49,340 bases of DNA, taken from positions 1 through 49,340 of the forward strand of contig CAINDO010000495.1 of assembly GCA_903847385.1 (NCBI GenBank), written 5' to 3'. Source of the stretch: an uncultured Myxococcales bacterium (GTDB taxonomy: Bacteria > Myxococcota_A > Bradymonadia > UBA7976 > UBA1532). The translations under genes and the position numbers were made by a program. The notes under the pieces were generated by a model. It was given only the letters and a program-made list of their open reading frames with translations. It ran no database searches and had not been told where the DNA came from. This document shows positions 37,601 through 45,821 of this stretch, piece after piece (within the stretch, counting starts at the first letter, position 1; every line of letters starts with the position of its first letter).

Positions 37601-38754
37601 GGGAAGAGGCCGAGTTGTTCGAGCCCTTGGGTGCGCGTCTTGGGCAGGAGCACCTCGGCTGGGTTCAGGCCGCCCTCGAGGGCCTGGAGTTCGTCTTCGG
37701 TGGGCCCTCTCACCGTCGATCCGTTGGCACCGGGTTCAATCACCAGGATTGCCGACCCCGTCCCGACCTCGCCGATCAGCACCTCGCTGTGCGTGCTGAT
37801 CAGGACTTGCCGGCCCAGCATGCGGGCCGACTTGAGCACGCGGTCGACCATCAGCGGGATGTGCTTCACGATCTCGTCGTTCAGCGACAACTCGGGCTCC
37901 TCGAGCAGCAGCAGGCCGTCCCCCTCCTGGAGCGCCCACAGCAAGCCGATGAGGCGCAGCGTGCCGTCGGAGAACTGGTCCTCGCGCTGCCAGGCGCCGT
38001 TGACGCGCCAGTGCGTGAAGTTGGCCTCCAGGTGCCACAAGCCGGTGACGGGCTCCTGCTCGAAGCGCAACTCCGAGAAGAGCGGGATCGCCTGAGCGAG
38101 CGCCTTGCCGATGCGAGCGAACCGCGCGTCGCGCGTCCTCTTCGGCGTCTTGGCGATGCGCTGCAACAGCCCCTGGCCAAAGGGGTCGTTCTCCAGGACC
38201 CGGGCCCCGATCTCTCCGCTGTGCTTGAGCAACTGCGGCACCAGATGGAGATAGGTCGTGGCCGCGAAACACTCGACGATCGCTCTGAAGTTCGAGTTGT
38301 TGTTGATCTGCTCCAGATGCGTCTGCGTGCGTCGGTCGGTGTCACCCTCGTCGTCATCGCCCGGACGGCGCAGGACTTCCTCGCCCAGGTGATCCACGGC
38401 CTCGTCCGTGATCAGGACCCGTTGCTGACCCTTGCCCTCCGACTTGAACGCCAGTGCATAGCGCCAGGTCGGCACCGATGCGTCGGGGGACTCGGCGAGC
38501 TCCACCTCGACCCGGACCTCGGGTTTGCTTCGCGCGTGCAGGCTGCGCAGCTTGGCCAGGCCGCCGCGCTCCTTGATGGCCTTCTGAAGGCCGCCGCCGT
38601 CGGTCTGCGCGAGCGTGCGCAGGAAGCGGAACACGTCGAGCAGGTTGGATTTGCCCGACGCGTTCGCACCGATGAGGTACCCGCGCGGCCCGAGCTTCAC
38701 GTCGACGTCTCGGAAATTGCGCCAGTTCTTCAGCCGCAAACGGGTGATCAGCAT
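37597..38754 (-). CDS. AAA_21/ABC-type (OLD-like) ATPase, candidate defense component
   Basis: This 385-residue protein belongs to the SMC/ABC-like ATPases that include OLD and RecF relatives. Walker A is GANASGKSN (29-37) following ITRLRLKNWRNFRDVDVKLG. The signature-like FSDGTLRLIGLLWAL, Walker B LLLLEEPELSL and H-loop ISTHSEVLIG complete the head. The middle region carries an insert (EEVLRRPGDDDEGD). No C-terminal nuclease is fused; the role is filled by the coupled DUF4276 gene. ATG 38754 is a clean start. The pair looks like an anti-phage module, on co-translation and family evidence; no phage specificity can be read. Confidence 0.87.
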   Translation of the reverse strand: MLITRLRLKNWRNFRDVDVKLGPRGYLIGANASGKSNLLDVFRFLRTLAQTDGGGLQKAIKERGGLAKLRSLHARSKPEVRVEVELAESPDASVPTWRYALAFKSEGKGQQRVLITDEAVDHLGEEVLRRPGDDDEGDTDRRTQTHLEQINNNSNFRAIVECFAATTYLHLVPQLLKHSGEIGARVLENDPFGQGLLQRIAKTPKRTRDARFARIGKALAQAIPLFSELRFEQEPVTGLWHLEANFTHWRVNGAWQREDQFSDGTLRLIGLLWALQEGDGLLLLEEPELSLNDEIVKHIPLMVDRVLKSARMLGRQVLISTHSEVLIGEVGTGSAILVIEPGANGSTVRGPTEDELQALEGGLNPAEVLLPKTRTQGLEQLGLFP

Positions 38755-38909
38755 GGGCGTGAAACCGACCAGCCCCCGCCAGCGCGAGGGGGCGTCTGCA
38801 GCTCATTGCGGGGGGACGAGGTGGCGGTCGGTCGCATGAGTGCGCTTGTACGACAGGCCACCACGCGATCGCAATTCGGGGTCGGGCGCTCGGGTGGGGC
38901 CCCGCCGCC

Positions 38910-40088
38910 TCACCCCACCCGGACGGAGTAGATCGGCGGCAGGTTGTTGCTCACCGTGATGAACGAGTCGCCGCCGTCCTCGCTGACGTACAGGTTGCCG
39001 GTCGTGCTGCCGAAGGCCAGGACGCCGTCGGCGTTGTGCAGCGCGTGCCGATAGACGACGTCGAAGGCCGCCTCCTGGGGCAGGCCGTTGCGGAGCTGCT
39101 GCCAGGTCTCGCCGCCGTCGTCCGTCCGGGCGACGAAGAGCCCGCCCTCCAGGGCCATGCGCTCCTGGTCGGAGCGCCCGGGCACGAGCCACGCGCGGCG
39201 GCCGTTCGTCGGGTCCACCGTCACGGGGAACCCGAAGTGCACCCCCTGCTCGGGGCGGCTGACCTTGCGCCACGTCTCGGCGCCGTCGCTGCTGTAATAC
39301 ACACCGACGTGGTTCTGCTGCCAGATGTGTTCGGGCTGGTCGCGACACTGCTCGATGAAGTGTGTGTCGTGGCCCCACTCGGCGTCCGGCTCCGGGGTGT
39401 GGTCCAGGAGCATGCCCTTGTTCCTGGGGTGCCAGGTCTGCCCGCCGTCCCGCGTCTCGATGACACCGGCCGTCGACACGGCCACGAGCACCCGGTCCGG
39501 GTCGCGCGGGTCGACCGCGATGGAGTGGATGCCCGCGGCGAAGTCGCCGCCCTCGGAGGCGGGCGTGCCGAACCACTTCGTCTCGCTCTTGGCCTCGGTG
39601 GCCCCGAAGAGATCGCCGCCGCGAGACTCATGGCTCCACAGCGGGCGGTTGAGCTCGAACGAGGCGCCGCCATCGCGGCTCTCGAAGAGCCCGCCCGGGA
39701 TGGTGCCCACGAAGATGCGTCCGCCCGGGCCGAAGCCGATGACCCAGAGTTTGGCCAGCGTGGCCGGCTTGGTCGAGATGCGCCAGCCGACGCCGTACTC
39801 GCTGGCTTCGTCCTCGTACATGTCCTGGGCGATGTATTTCGCGCCCTCGGGGTACTTGATCTGGGCGGCGGCGTCGGCCCACGTCGCCCCGCCATCGTCG
39901 GAGCAGGAGAGCTTGGCCCCCCAGTGACCGTGGCCGAGCAACGCCCAGAGGCGCCCGGTGTACGGGTCGCGCGCGACGAAGTTCGAGCCCGCGCCCGCGT
40001 GGCCCGCGAGGCGCGGGCGCCACCGGCCGTCCGACTTCTCGACGATGAACGTGCCCTTCCGGGTGCCCACCAGGATCTGCGCTGCCAT
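38910..40088 (-). CDS. BNR/sialidase-like repeat protein (exo-alpha-sialidase-like propeller)
   Basis: This 392-residue protein has five or more beta-propeller blades with Asp-box motifs (SCSDDGGATWADAA; ESRDGGASFELN; ETRDGGQTWHPR; YSSDGAETWRKV; ARTDDGGETWQQL; VSEDGGDSFITV). Asp boxes occur in sialidases and many non-enzymatic propellers such as photosystem-assembly and sortilin-like proteins. No signal peptide is seen, so it is probably cytoplasmic; catalytic sialidase residues cannot be assigned. It lies three bases downstream of a MoaD/ThiS-like gene. The 155 bases between this gene and the ATPase hold nothing obvious. Confidence 0.82.
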   Translation of the reverse strand: MAAQILVGTRKGTFIVEKSDGRWRPRLAGHAGAGSNFVARDPYTGRLWALLGHGHWGAKLSCSDDGGATWADAAAQIKYPEGAKYIAQDMYEDEASEYGVGWRISTKPATLAKLWVIGFGPGGRIFVGTIPGGLFESRDGGASFELNRPLWSHESRGGDLFGATEAKSETKWFGTPASEGGDFAAGIHSIAVDPRDPDRVLVAVSTAGVIETRDGGQTWHPRNKGMLLDHTPEPDAEWGHDTHFIEQCRDQPEHIWQQNHVGVYYSSDGAETWRKVSRPEQGVHFGFPVTVDPTNGRRAWLVPGRSDQERMALEGGLFVARTDDGGETWQQLRNGLPQEAAFDVVYRHALHNADGVLAFGSTTGNLYVSEDGGDSFITVSNNLPPIYSVRVG

Positions 40089-40091
40089 GCA

Positions 40092-40379
40092 TCAACCTCC
40101 GCTCAGTGCTTGCAGGATGGAAACCGTGTCGTTCTCGGCGACGGCGTCGCTGAGGGCCCGGCGGTCCCGGACCATCTGTTTCCCGACGAAGATGTTCACG
40201 TGCGTGCGGAGTCTCCCCCGCTCGTCGCAGATGTAGAACCCGAACCCCGGCGCGAGCGCCTCGATGGCGGCCAGAACCTCGGCGACCGTCGCGCCCTGGA
40301 CGCGGAGGTCCCGGCCCTCCAGGTTCGGAAAGAATCGATGGAGATGGGGCGTCAGGCGGACGCTCACGGTGGGTGGCAT
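40092..40379 (-). CDS. MoaD/ThiS-family ubiquitin-like sulfur carrier
   Basis: This 95-residue beta-grasp protein ends in the diagnostic Gly-Gly (LQALSGG) needed for C-terminal activation. Segments SVRLTPHLHRFFPNLEGRDL, VAEVLAAIEALAPGFGFYIC and HVNIFVGKQMV match MoaD/ThiS carriers. ATG 40379 gives a normal length. In E. coli, MoaD feeds molybdopterin synthesis, but no MoaE, MoeB or other cofactor gene is nearby. Instead it is fused by position (three bases) to the propeller gene, so it may act as a protein tag or as a carrier for another pathway (inference). Confidence 0.85.
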   Translation of the reverse strand: MPPTVSVRLTPHLHRFFPNLEGRDLRVQGATVAEVLAAIEALAPGFGFYICDERGRLRTHVNIFVGKQMVRDRRALSDAVAENDTVSILQALSGG

Positions 40380-40418
40380 CCGGTGGGTCTCCCATCCTGC
40401 CGGGCGGGCGGCAAGAAA

Positions 40419-40970
40419 ATGTGGCCGGACGTCACGCAGTCTGACGCGGGGGGCGCGAGGGTCGTCTCGGGCCTCACCCTGAGCATGTCCGGCGGCGATG
40501 TCATGCAAGAAGAGGGGGCGAAGTGCGAGGACGACGTGGCGATCTCGAACACCGACAACGAGACCGGCTGGGAGATCGAGGAGGAGGACTGCAACGCGAC
40601 GAACGTGCCCACGACCTGCGTAATCCACGATGACAACGCCGGGTGCGCGCCCGTCGTCGGCGGCGGGATCACGGGCGATTTCCACGGCGTCGACCTCACG
40701 GTCGACTGGACGAGCCGGCCGGTGCGGTCCGCCCGGCTCGAGTTCGATTTCGCCCGCGAGGGCGACGCATGGACGCTCGACCACGCCGTGGTCGAGGCGG
40801 ACACCCCCGAGGCCCAGAACGTCTACGGGCTGCACGGGGCCCAGGGCGCCACCGAGCGCCCGAACATCGGCGCACCGCTCGGTGTCTGGTGGCGGGGCGA
40901 CGTGACCCTGCAGCTCGACGAGCACGCGCGCCCGACCCTCCGCAACGCGCACTTCCGCGCGATGAAGTGA
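40419..40970 (+). CDS. Hypothetical protein, apparently truncated secreted-type sequence
   Basis: This 183-residue product reads like the mature part of an exported protein: acidic and Cys-containing (CEDDVAISNTDN; EEEDCNATNVPTTC; DDNAGCAP), then a beta-rich half (VDLTVDWTSRPVRSARLEFD; GDVTLQLDEHARP). But ATG 40419 gives no signal peptide, and the region upstream is the divergent moaD-like 5' end. The gene may have lost its signal, or start at an unrecognised site. An imperfect hairpin follows the stop. Confidence 0.45.
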   Translation: MWPDVTQSDAGGARVVSGLTLSMSGGDVMQEEGAKCEDDVAISNTDNETGWEIEEEDCNATNVPTTCVIHDDNAGCAPVVGGGITGDFHGVDLTVDWTSRPVRSARLEFDFAREGDAWTLDHAVVEADTPEAQNVYGLHGAQGATERPNIGAPLGVWWRGDVTLQLDEHARPTLRNAHFRAMK

Positions 40971-40994
40971 CACCGGCGGCGCCGCCAACGGGCC

Positions 40995-41011
40995 CCGTCG
41001 AGGCTCGACGG
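40995..41011 (+). terminator. Hairpin after the 40419 gene
   Basis: CCGTCGAG-G-CTCGACGG is a near-perfect dyad (6-bp stem with a 5-nt loop as a hairpin) 25 bp after the stop of the 40419 gene. There is no T-run. The rest of 40971-41131 reads in one frame as an Ala/Arg-rich protein tail ending at 41145, but no start or family is recognisable. Confidence 0.3.
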
Positions 41012-41131
41012 CGCCGGAGCCCTTTCGGCGCCACCTCGCTTTCTCGCGCGGCGCGCCCGTCGAGGCGCGGGCGGCGTTCGAGCGGGCGGCGGCGACCTTC
41101 GGCGATTGGCGGCGCGCCCTGGAGCGGCGTC

Positions 41132-41542
41132 TCAGCGGCGCGTGAGGGTCACGGCCGCCTGAGCGCCGGCCGGCCCGGAGTAGACCTGCACCGCGACCGC
41201 CAGGCGGGGCGCCACTTCGAAGGAGAGCGCGCCGCCGACGCCGATCAGGAGCCGACCCTGGGCGTCGAGCCCCTGCCTGGACTGAACGCCCGGGCCGTCG
41301 ACGGCGAGGTTGCCGCAGCTGTAGCGCAGGCTGCCGGTGTTCATCGACCAGCTTCCGCCGCTGCAGGTGTACGACGCGCTCCCCGTGCAGTCGGTGCCCC
41401 GGAAACACCCGGCGCCGGAGACGATCTGGGCGCTCTCGAAGGTCCACGACGTGCTGGTCGTCGCCCCGTTGGCGCAGAGTTTCTCGGCGAACGCGTCCGT
41501 GGTGAACAGCGCGAACAGGGCGACGAGGGTGAGGAACTTCAT
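41132..41542 (-). CDS. Small secreted Cys-rich protein of unknown function
   Basis: This 136-residue protein has a clear signal peptide (FLTLVALFALFTTDAFA) and AGGAGAG upstream of ATG 41542. The mature part has six Cys (EKLCANG, AGCFRGTDC, YTCSGG, RYSCGN) suggesting three disulfides, and then strands (LRYSC to LSFEVAPRL; VAVQVYSGPAGAQAAVTL). I do not recognise it. A near-perfect dyad and a 10-bp-period direct repeat lie 72-100 bp upstream. Confidence 0.75.
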   Translation of the reverse strand: MKFLTLVALFALFTTDAFAEKLCANGATTSTSWTFESAQIVSGAGCFRGTDCTGSASYTCSGGSWSMNTGSLRYSCGNLAVDGPGVQSRQGLDAQGRLLIGVGGALSFEVAPRLAVAVQVYSGPAGAQAAVTLTRR

Positions 41543-42935
41543 GGGGGTCTCTCCTGCGGTGGGTGGCGGGGCCGGTCATCGGCGCCAGGTGACCTCAGGT
41601 TGCCGGGCAAGTCGTCACACGGGTGTAACGGCGTGTAACGGCCGCGCCGCTCGGGAGGGACAGTCCGCTCAACGCGAACCCAAGCGCGGCTCCGGGGTCG
41701 GGGGAGGTCTGCGCCAGTGTCCGGCGCCCGACCTGGGACCCGATCTCCTCGCGGCGCTTCAAGCCGCCGACCTGCCCGGGGAAGGCCATCTCCCGCCGGC
41801 CGCCAATGCCGCCGCTCGCCTCTTGGTGCGGGCGTTGGGCGCAACGGGGTTTGCACCGGCCAGGCCGACGCTGGAAGCCATCTTGACGTCGAGGCGCCAC
41901 GTCTCCCTGCGGTTTGCCGCCGCGGAGTCGCTCTTGGCGCTCAAGGCCTGGGAACCGCTGGTGTCATTGGTGGATTCGGAGACGGATCGCGCGCTTCTGG
42001 AGTGCGCCGTGGCCGCCTGCTTCGCCCGGGACGCCGCCGCCGCGTACGACAGACTGGCGCCGCTGCTGCCTTCGGCTTCGAAGCGCAAGGAGGTCATGTG
42101 GGCGGTGCTCGCGCGGCTACCGAGCGCGGGCCCTGTCGTGCACGCCGATGGCCGCTGGGCGGAGCGGTTGGCGCCGCTCTCGTTTCGCGGGTCGTTCGCC
42201 GAGGCCGCCGAGCGTGTTCTGCGTCACATGGGACCCGGAGCGATGGCGGCGCGTGCTCGGGCGGCCCCCCGCAAGGCCATGACCCCCACCCGCCACGAGG
42301 CCATCCTGGCCCTGGCCGAGAGTTACCGGCCCTTGGGCGCGCGCATCGACGCCCTGATCGCGGCGCTTCGGCAACACGGCTATGTCTTCCTCAACCCCGA
42401 GGCCTGCCGGACGCCGCCCGTGCCCCTGGAAGCGATCGAGGAGCGCATCGCGCGGTTGGAGGGCCTGTGCGGGCGCTTGCCGGACTCGCTCATCGCTTTC
42501 TGGATCGGTGTGGGCGGGGTCAGCCTGCGGGGCAACCACCCGGAGTGGCCCTGGCATGGCCACGCCGACCTGGCCATGCCCGACCAGGCAGCGCATGTGT
42601 TGACAGATCCTCTGGAACACCTGGATGGCCCGACGGTCCTCGACGAGCTCTTGCTCGACCATGATCCGCTGGAGCCCTGCGAAGAACTCGTTTTCATCGC
42701 CGATCCGCTGCACAAGGCCGGCGACTCGGGCGATCCGGAGTGGGGGTTCACGCTGCCCGCGCGTTCCGCCGAGCCTCGGCTGAGTCATCCCAACGAGCCG
42801 ACGCGCTCCGAGACGCTGGGGAAACACATCGAGCGGGCGCTGGATTGGCAGGGTCTACCCGGTTTCGCCGCCCTGCCCGACCGGCCGAGCGCGTGGCTGG
42901 CCAAAGTGGCGGCGGCGGCGTGTGTCGCTTTGTGA
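41541..42935 (+). CDS. HEAT-repeat-like protein with C-terminal SUKH (SMI1/KNR4)-like domain
   Basis: The convincing coding sequence runs from about 41720 to 42935. A helical repeat region (ARLLVRALGATG; SLRFAAAESLLAL; LVDSETDRALLECAVAACFA; FAEAAERVLRHM) resembles HEAT repeats. The C-terminal ~190 residues resemble SUKH domains: IEERIARLEGLCGRLPDSLI, then FWIGVGGVSLRG and EELVFIADPLHKAG. SUKH domains often act as immunity or interaction modules. The start is uncertain: ATG 41541 has GAGGA at good spacing but overlaps the divergent start by two bases and gives ~60 low-complexity residues; GTG 41559 or 41589 are alternatives. No toxin gene is adjacent. Confidence 0.6.
   Translation: MGVSPAVGGGAGHRRQVTSGCRASRHTGVTACNGRAAREGQSAQREPKRGSGVGGGLRQCPAPDLGPDLLAALQAADLPGEGHLPPAANAAARLLVRALGATGFAPARPTLEAILTSRRHVSLRFAAAESLLALKAWEPLVSLVDSETDRALLECAVAACFARDAAAAYDRLAPLLPSASKRKEVMWAVLARLPSAGPVVHADGRWAERLAPLSFRGSFAEAAERVLRHMGPGAMAARARAAPRKAMTPTRHEAILALAESYRPLGARIDALIAALRQHGYVFLNPEACRTPPVPLEAIEERIARLEGLCGRLPDSLIAFWIGVGGVSLRGNHPEWPWHGHADLAMPDQAAHVLTDPLEHLDGPTVLDELLLDHDPLEPCEELVFIADPLHKAGDSGDPEWGFTLPARSAEPRLSHPNEPTRSETLGKHIERALDWQGLPGFAALPDRPSAWLAKVAAAACVAL
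41614..41641 (-). promoter_or_regulatory. Near-perfect 7-2-7 dyad and 10-bp direct repeat upstream of the secreted Cys-rich gene
   Basis: GTCACAC-GG-GTGTAAC (41614-41629) is symmetric except for one pair. GTGTAACGG then occurs twice with a 10-bp period (41623 and 41633). Both lie 72-100 bp upstream of ATG 41542 on the minus strand. The shape resembles the dyads at 7106 and 43614. Confidence 0.35.
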
Positions 42936-42952
42936 TGACACACCCGAACCGG

Positions 42953-43582
42953 TCAGAAGTGCGCGCCGAACCCCAGGGCCGCCGAGAGTACACCTTGCGC
43001 CACCCTCGTGCCCGTTCCGAAGTCCGGCGCGTACGTGAGGGACCGGTAGGCGTAGTCGATGTTGAGTCGGGCGACGGCGCCGCGCTCGTCGCCGAGCGCG
43101 TAGGCGAGGCCACCGCCGAGACCCGCGCTCCAACCCGTGATGCCGCCCCCCGCCACGTCGCCGGTCGCCTTGGTCACAGCGCGAGCCTCACCGCCCACGA
43201 TCGCCGCCAGGGGCACGCCCGCATGAACAAAGAGCCCATCGGCAATGGGCAGGTAGTATGCTGGTTTCAGGTTCACGGCCACCGTGGTCGTCCGGTCGGT
43301 CTTCAAGGCGTTGTCGATGCGGTCGAACGACACCCCGATCCCTGCCGCCAGCAGGAGGCCGTCCAAGACGAAGTACCCGACCTCGGGCTCGACGGACGCT
43401 CTCTGACGGTTGCCGCGCAGGGTCGTCCAACTTCGTGTCGCCTCGAAGTCCTCTCTGTCATAGGAGAGATCTCCGATCGCGAGCCAGGAGCCGCGGGTGG
43501 CGAAACCCTCGGCGCGGCAGGGCTTTGCGCAGGCCAGAGACGCGGCGACGACGACGGAGAGGAGGAGGACATTTCGCTTCAT
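42953..43582 (-). CDS. Outer-membrane beta-barrel protein
   Basis: This 209-residue protein has a Sec signal (VLLLSVVVAASLACA) and then alternating polar/hydrophobic strands: SVEPEVGYFVLDGLLLAAGI, TTVAVNLKPAYYLPIADGLF and GWSAGLGGGLAYALGD, ending GVLSAALGFGAHF with terminal Phe. This is the OmpA/OmpW-like small-barrel pattern. ATG 43582 follows a 16-bp dyad 32 bp upstream. Function unknown. It converges with the HEAT/SUKH gene, 17 bases away. Confidence 0.82.
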   Translation of the reverse strand: MKRNVLLLSVVVAASLACAKPCRAEGFATRGSWLAIGDLSYDREDFEATRSWTTLRGNRQRASVEPEVGYFVLDGLLLAAGIGVSFDRIDNALKTDRTTTVAVNLKPAYYLPIADGLFVHAGVPLAAIVGGEARAVTKATGDVAGGGITGWSAGLGGGLAYALGDERGAVARLNIDYAYRSLTYAPDFGTGTRVAQGVLSAALGFGAHF

Positions 43583-43613
43583 GGTGCAGGCTCCCGGAAT
43601 GCTGTGGTTGTCG

Positions 43614-43629
43614 GTACACGGACGTGTAC
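43614..43629 (-). promoter_or_regulatory. Perfect 7-2-7 inverted repeat upstream of the small barrel gene
   Basis: GTACACG-GA-CGTGTAC is perfectly symmetric and lies 32 bp upstream of ATG 43582. It is a candidate operator; the remaining gap to 43873 (291 bases) shows no other feature. Confidence 0.45.
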
Positions 43630-43873
43630 GGGCCGAGGCCGACCAACCTTTCAGGCGTCCGGTCGAATTCTCGCGCGACCCCGACCGCTCACTCGGCGAT
43701 GACGGCCTCGATCGTCCGTGTTCATCCCCAGGGCGTCCGGCGTCCAGCGCACCGGGGGGGCGGCGTCGGCCTCGGCGGGTCGGCCACCGGCCGCGGCCTC
43801 CGCCGGCGTCCCGCCCGTGGGCGTTGCGGGCCGCGCATCGGGCGGCGTGCCCGAGGTGACCCCGGTCAGGCTC

Positions 43874-45736
43874 TCAGAGGAGCGACAGATGGAGCACGCG
43901 ACTCACCTGGGGACAGAGCTGGAGCGCCGCCTCGCCTTGGCCGTCGCACACGAGGAAGACCTCGGACACCTCCGGCGGTGGGGCGCCGTAAATCCCCCCG
44001 CCGTTGCGCTGACTCGGGTCCTGGGTCGAGAGGTAGCGGATCTCGCCGTTGAGGCCCTCGCCCTCCCGATAGGCGAGCCAGCAGCGAACGTCGGCGAGTT
44101 GCGGGAGCGCGTCGAGGAGTGCGTCGGCGTCGAACGACAGTCCCGACGCACCGAGCGGCGCGATGGGCAGCCGGAAGGCGGCGGTGCGATTGCATGTCCC
44201 GAGCGCGCACCCGTGCACCGGGCCGAAGTCCAGGGGGAGAGCAATCGCCCCGTCGAGGCTGAGCACGTCCGCGAGCGTGTCGGTCGCGAGGCCCGAGCAG
44301 GCCGCGTCGGGGGCGTCGAAGGCCGCGATGGCCCGGCTCACGACGACCTCGCGGGTCGGCGCGGGATCCTGGAAACACACGGGACACAGGCTCCCCGGAG
44401 GCTGCGGATTCTGTCCCTGCGCGCACGGCGGGAGCAGCAGGTCGGGGCAGCGGCAGTCGCACGCGACTGGATCGAGCACCTGGCCGCCCTCACACCCGCT
44501 CGGCACCTCGCAGGCGCAGGTGCAGTCGACCGGGTCCTGCACCTGCCCCGGCCCGCAGGCGCTCTGACACACACACCCGCAGCTCGTGGGGTCCATCCGG
44601 TGGCCCGCCGGGCACAGAACGTCCGGACAGACGCAGGCGCAGGTCGAAGGGTCGAGCACCTCGCCCGGGCCCGGGCACGGGCTCGGATCGCCGCGCACGG
44701 CCTGCGGACACGCGCAGCCGCACGTGTTCGGGTCCTGCACGTGGACGCCGGAGCAGGCATCGCGATCGCAGACGCAGCCACAGGTCGCGGGGTCGAGCAC
44801 CGAGCCCGGCGGGCAGAGCGTCGGCGGGCAGGCACAGCGACAGGTCCGCGGATCGAGCGCGAAGTCGCCCGGGCAGGGGTCGCCGGCGGGCGCGTCGCAA
44901 AGGCAGGCGCACGTCGCGGGGTCGGCGACGAAGCCTGCGGGACAAGGGGCGCAGGCGCACGCGCACGTCGCCGGGTCGACCCACCGGCCCGGGAGACACT
45001 GGGTCGGCGGGCAGGCGTCGCACGCGTCGCCGAGGCCGTTCTGGTCGAGGTCCTCCTGCGTCGCGTTTGCATCCTGCGGGCAGTTGTCGCCCCAGTCGAG
45101 CACCCCATCGCCGTCGGCGTCGACCGCGGCGGCGTCGACGCGGAAGCGGATGTTGACGAGGGTGCCGGCCAGGACGCCCGTGGCCTTCGACCGATCGACC
45201 TTGCGGAGCTGGTCGCGGTTGGCGGCGACGAAGACGTCCGTCACGCCGACGACGCGGCCGTCGGGCACGACGACCGAAAGCCGATAGGTCCGGCCCGGCT
45301 CGGCGATGCTCGTCTTCCACCGGATCTGAAAGTACCCCACGGGATTGAAGTCGGCATCGAGATCCTGCGGGTCCCCGGGGGCGTCCTGAAGCACGGCGCG
45401 AATGCGCGCGGCCTCGTCTTCCGGCGCGGCGGGTACGGCGAAGACACTGCCGTGACGCGTGAACTCGGCGAGCGGCGGCGTGCCCTCGGGCGCGTCGACG
45501 AGGTCGACGCGGACCATCGGCTCGGCCGTCACGACGAGATCACCGTGCGCGGCGGCGCCCGGGGCGGCGGGCGAGATGAATACGACCCCGGGGTCGACCT
45601 GGCCGACGAGCGCCGCCGACCGGTCGTCCCGGGCCGGAGACATGGATTCGGCCTCGGTCGACGATTCGCAGCCGGCGGCATGGACGAGGGCGACGAGGGC
45701 GACGAGGGCGACGAGCGACTTGCGGGGTGAATACAT
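43874..45736 (-). CDS. Large Cys-rich lipoprotein with a TSP3-like calcium repeat
   Basis: This 620-residue surface lipoprotein has a signal (LVALVALVALVHAAGC) whose core is an exact triple repeat. A beta-rich N-terminal region follows, then one TSP3-type repeat (DADGDGVLDWGDNCP, DQNGLGDACD) and about nine copies of a ~25-residue module (C-P-x-G-x-x-x-DPxTCxCxC). The C-terminal ~170 residues are a separate domain (FDADALLDALPQLADVRCWL; GGGIYGAPPPEVSEVFLVCD). ATG 45736 has GAGGAT upstream. It lies 85 bases downstream of the LuxR-type gene on the same strand. It is probably a disulfide-rich adhesin or stalk; no enzyme domain is visible. Confidence 0.8.
   Translation of the reverse strand: MYSPRKSLVALVALVALVHAAGCESSTEAESMSPARDDRSAALVGQVDPGVVFISPAAPGAAAHGDLVVTAEPMVRVDLVDAPEGTPPLAEFTRHGSVFAVPAAPEDEAARIRAVLQDAPGDPQDLDADFNPVGYFQIRWKTSIAEPGRTYRLSVVVPDGRVVGVTDVFVAANRDQLRKVDRSKATGVLAGTLVNIRFRVDAAAVDADGDGVLDWGDNCPQDANATQEDLDQNGLGDACDACPPTQCLPGRWVDPATCACACAPCPAGFVADPATCACLCDAPAGDPCPGDFALDPRTCRCACPPTLCPPGSVLDPATCGCVCDRDACSGVHVQDPNTCGCACPQAVRGDPSPCPGPGEVLDPSTCACVCPDVLCPAGHRMDPTSCGCVCQSACGPGQVQDPVDCTCACEVPSGCEGGQVLDPVACDCRCPDLLLPPCAQGQNPQPPGSLCPVCFQDPAPTREVVVSRAIAAFDAPDAACSGLATDTLADVLSLDGAIALPLDFGPVHGCALGTCNRTAAFRLPIAPLGASGLSFDADALLDALPQLADVRCWLAYREGEGLNGEIRYLSTQDPSQRNGGGIYGAPPPEVSEVFLVCDGQGEAALQLCPQVSRVLHLSLL
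45683..45715. repeat. 9-bp tandem repeat in the signal peptide of the Cys-rich lipoprotein gene
   Basis: GACGAGGGC is repeated three times exactly (45683, 45692, 45701) with a partial fourth copy. On the coding strand it encodes repeated Leu-Val-Ala in the hydrophobic core of the signal peptide. Because the unit is nine bases, slippage would change the core length without shifting the frame. Confidence 0.8.
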
Positions 45737-45821
45737 GCGATCCTCGATGAGGTGGAACTCGACGAGTAGCGCCCGGCGTCCCCCTTTGCCCATAGCGACT
45801 TTTCCGGTAGCGCGGCGTGGA

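Noticed and set aside
40971..41145. C-terminal tail of a plus-strand gene (FERAAATFGDWRRALERRL)
   Set aside because: Plausible composition but no start codon context and it overlaps the secreted Cys-rich gene; too weak to call.
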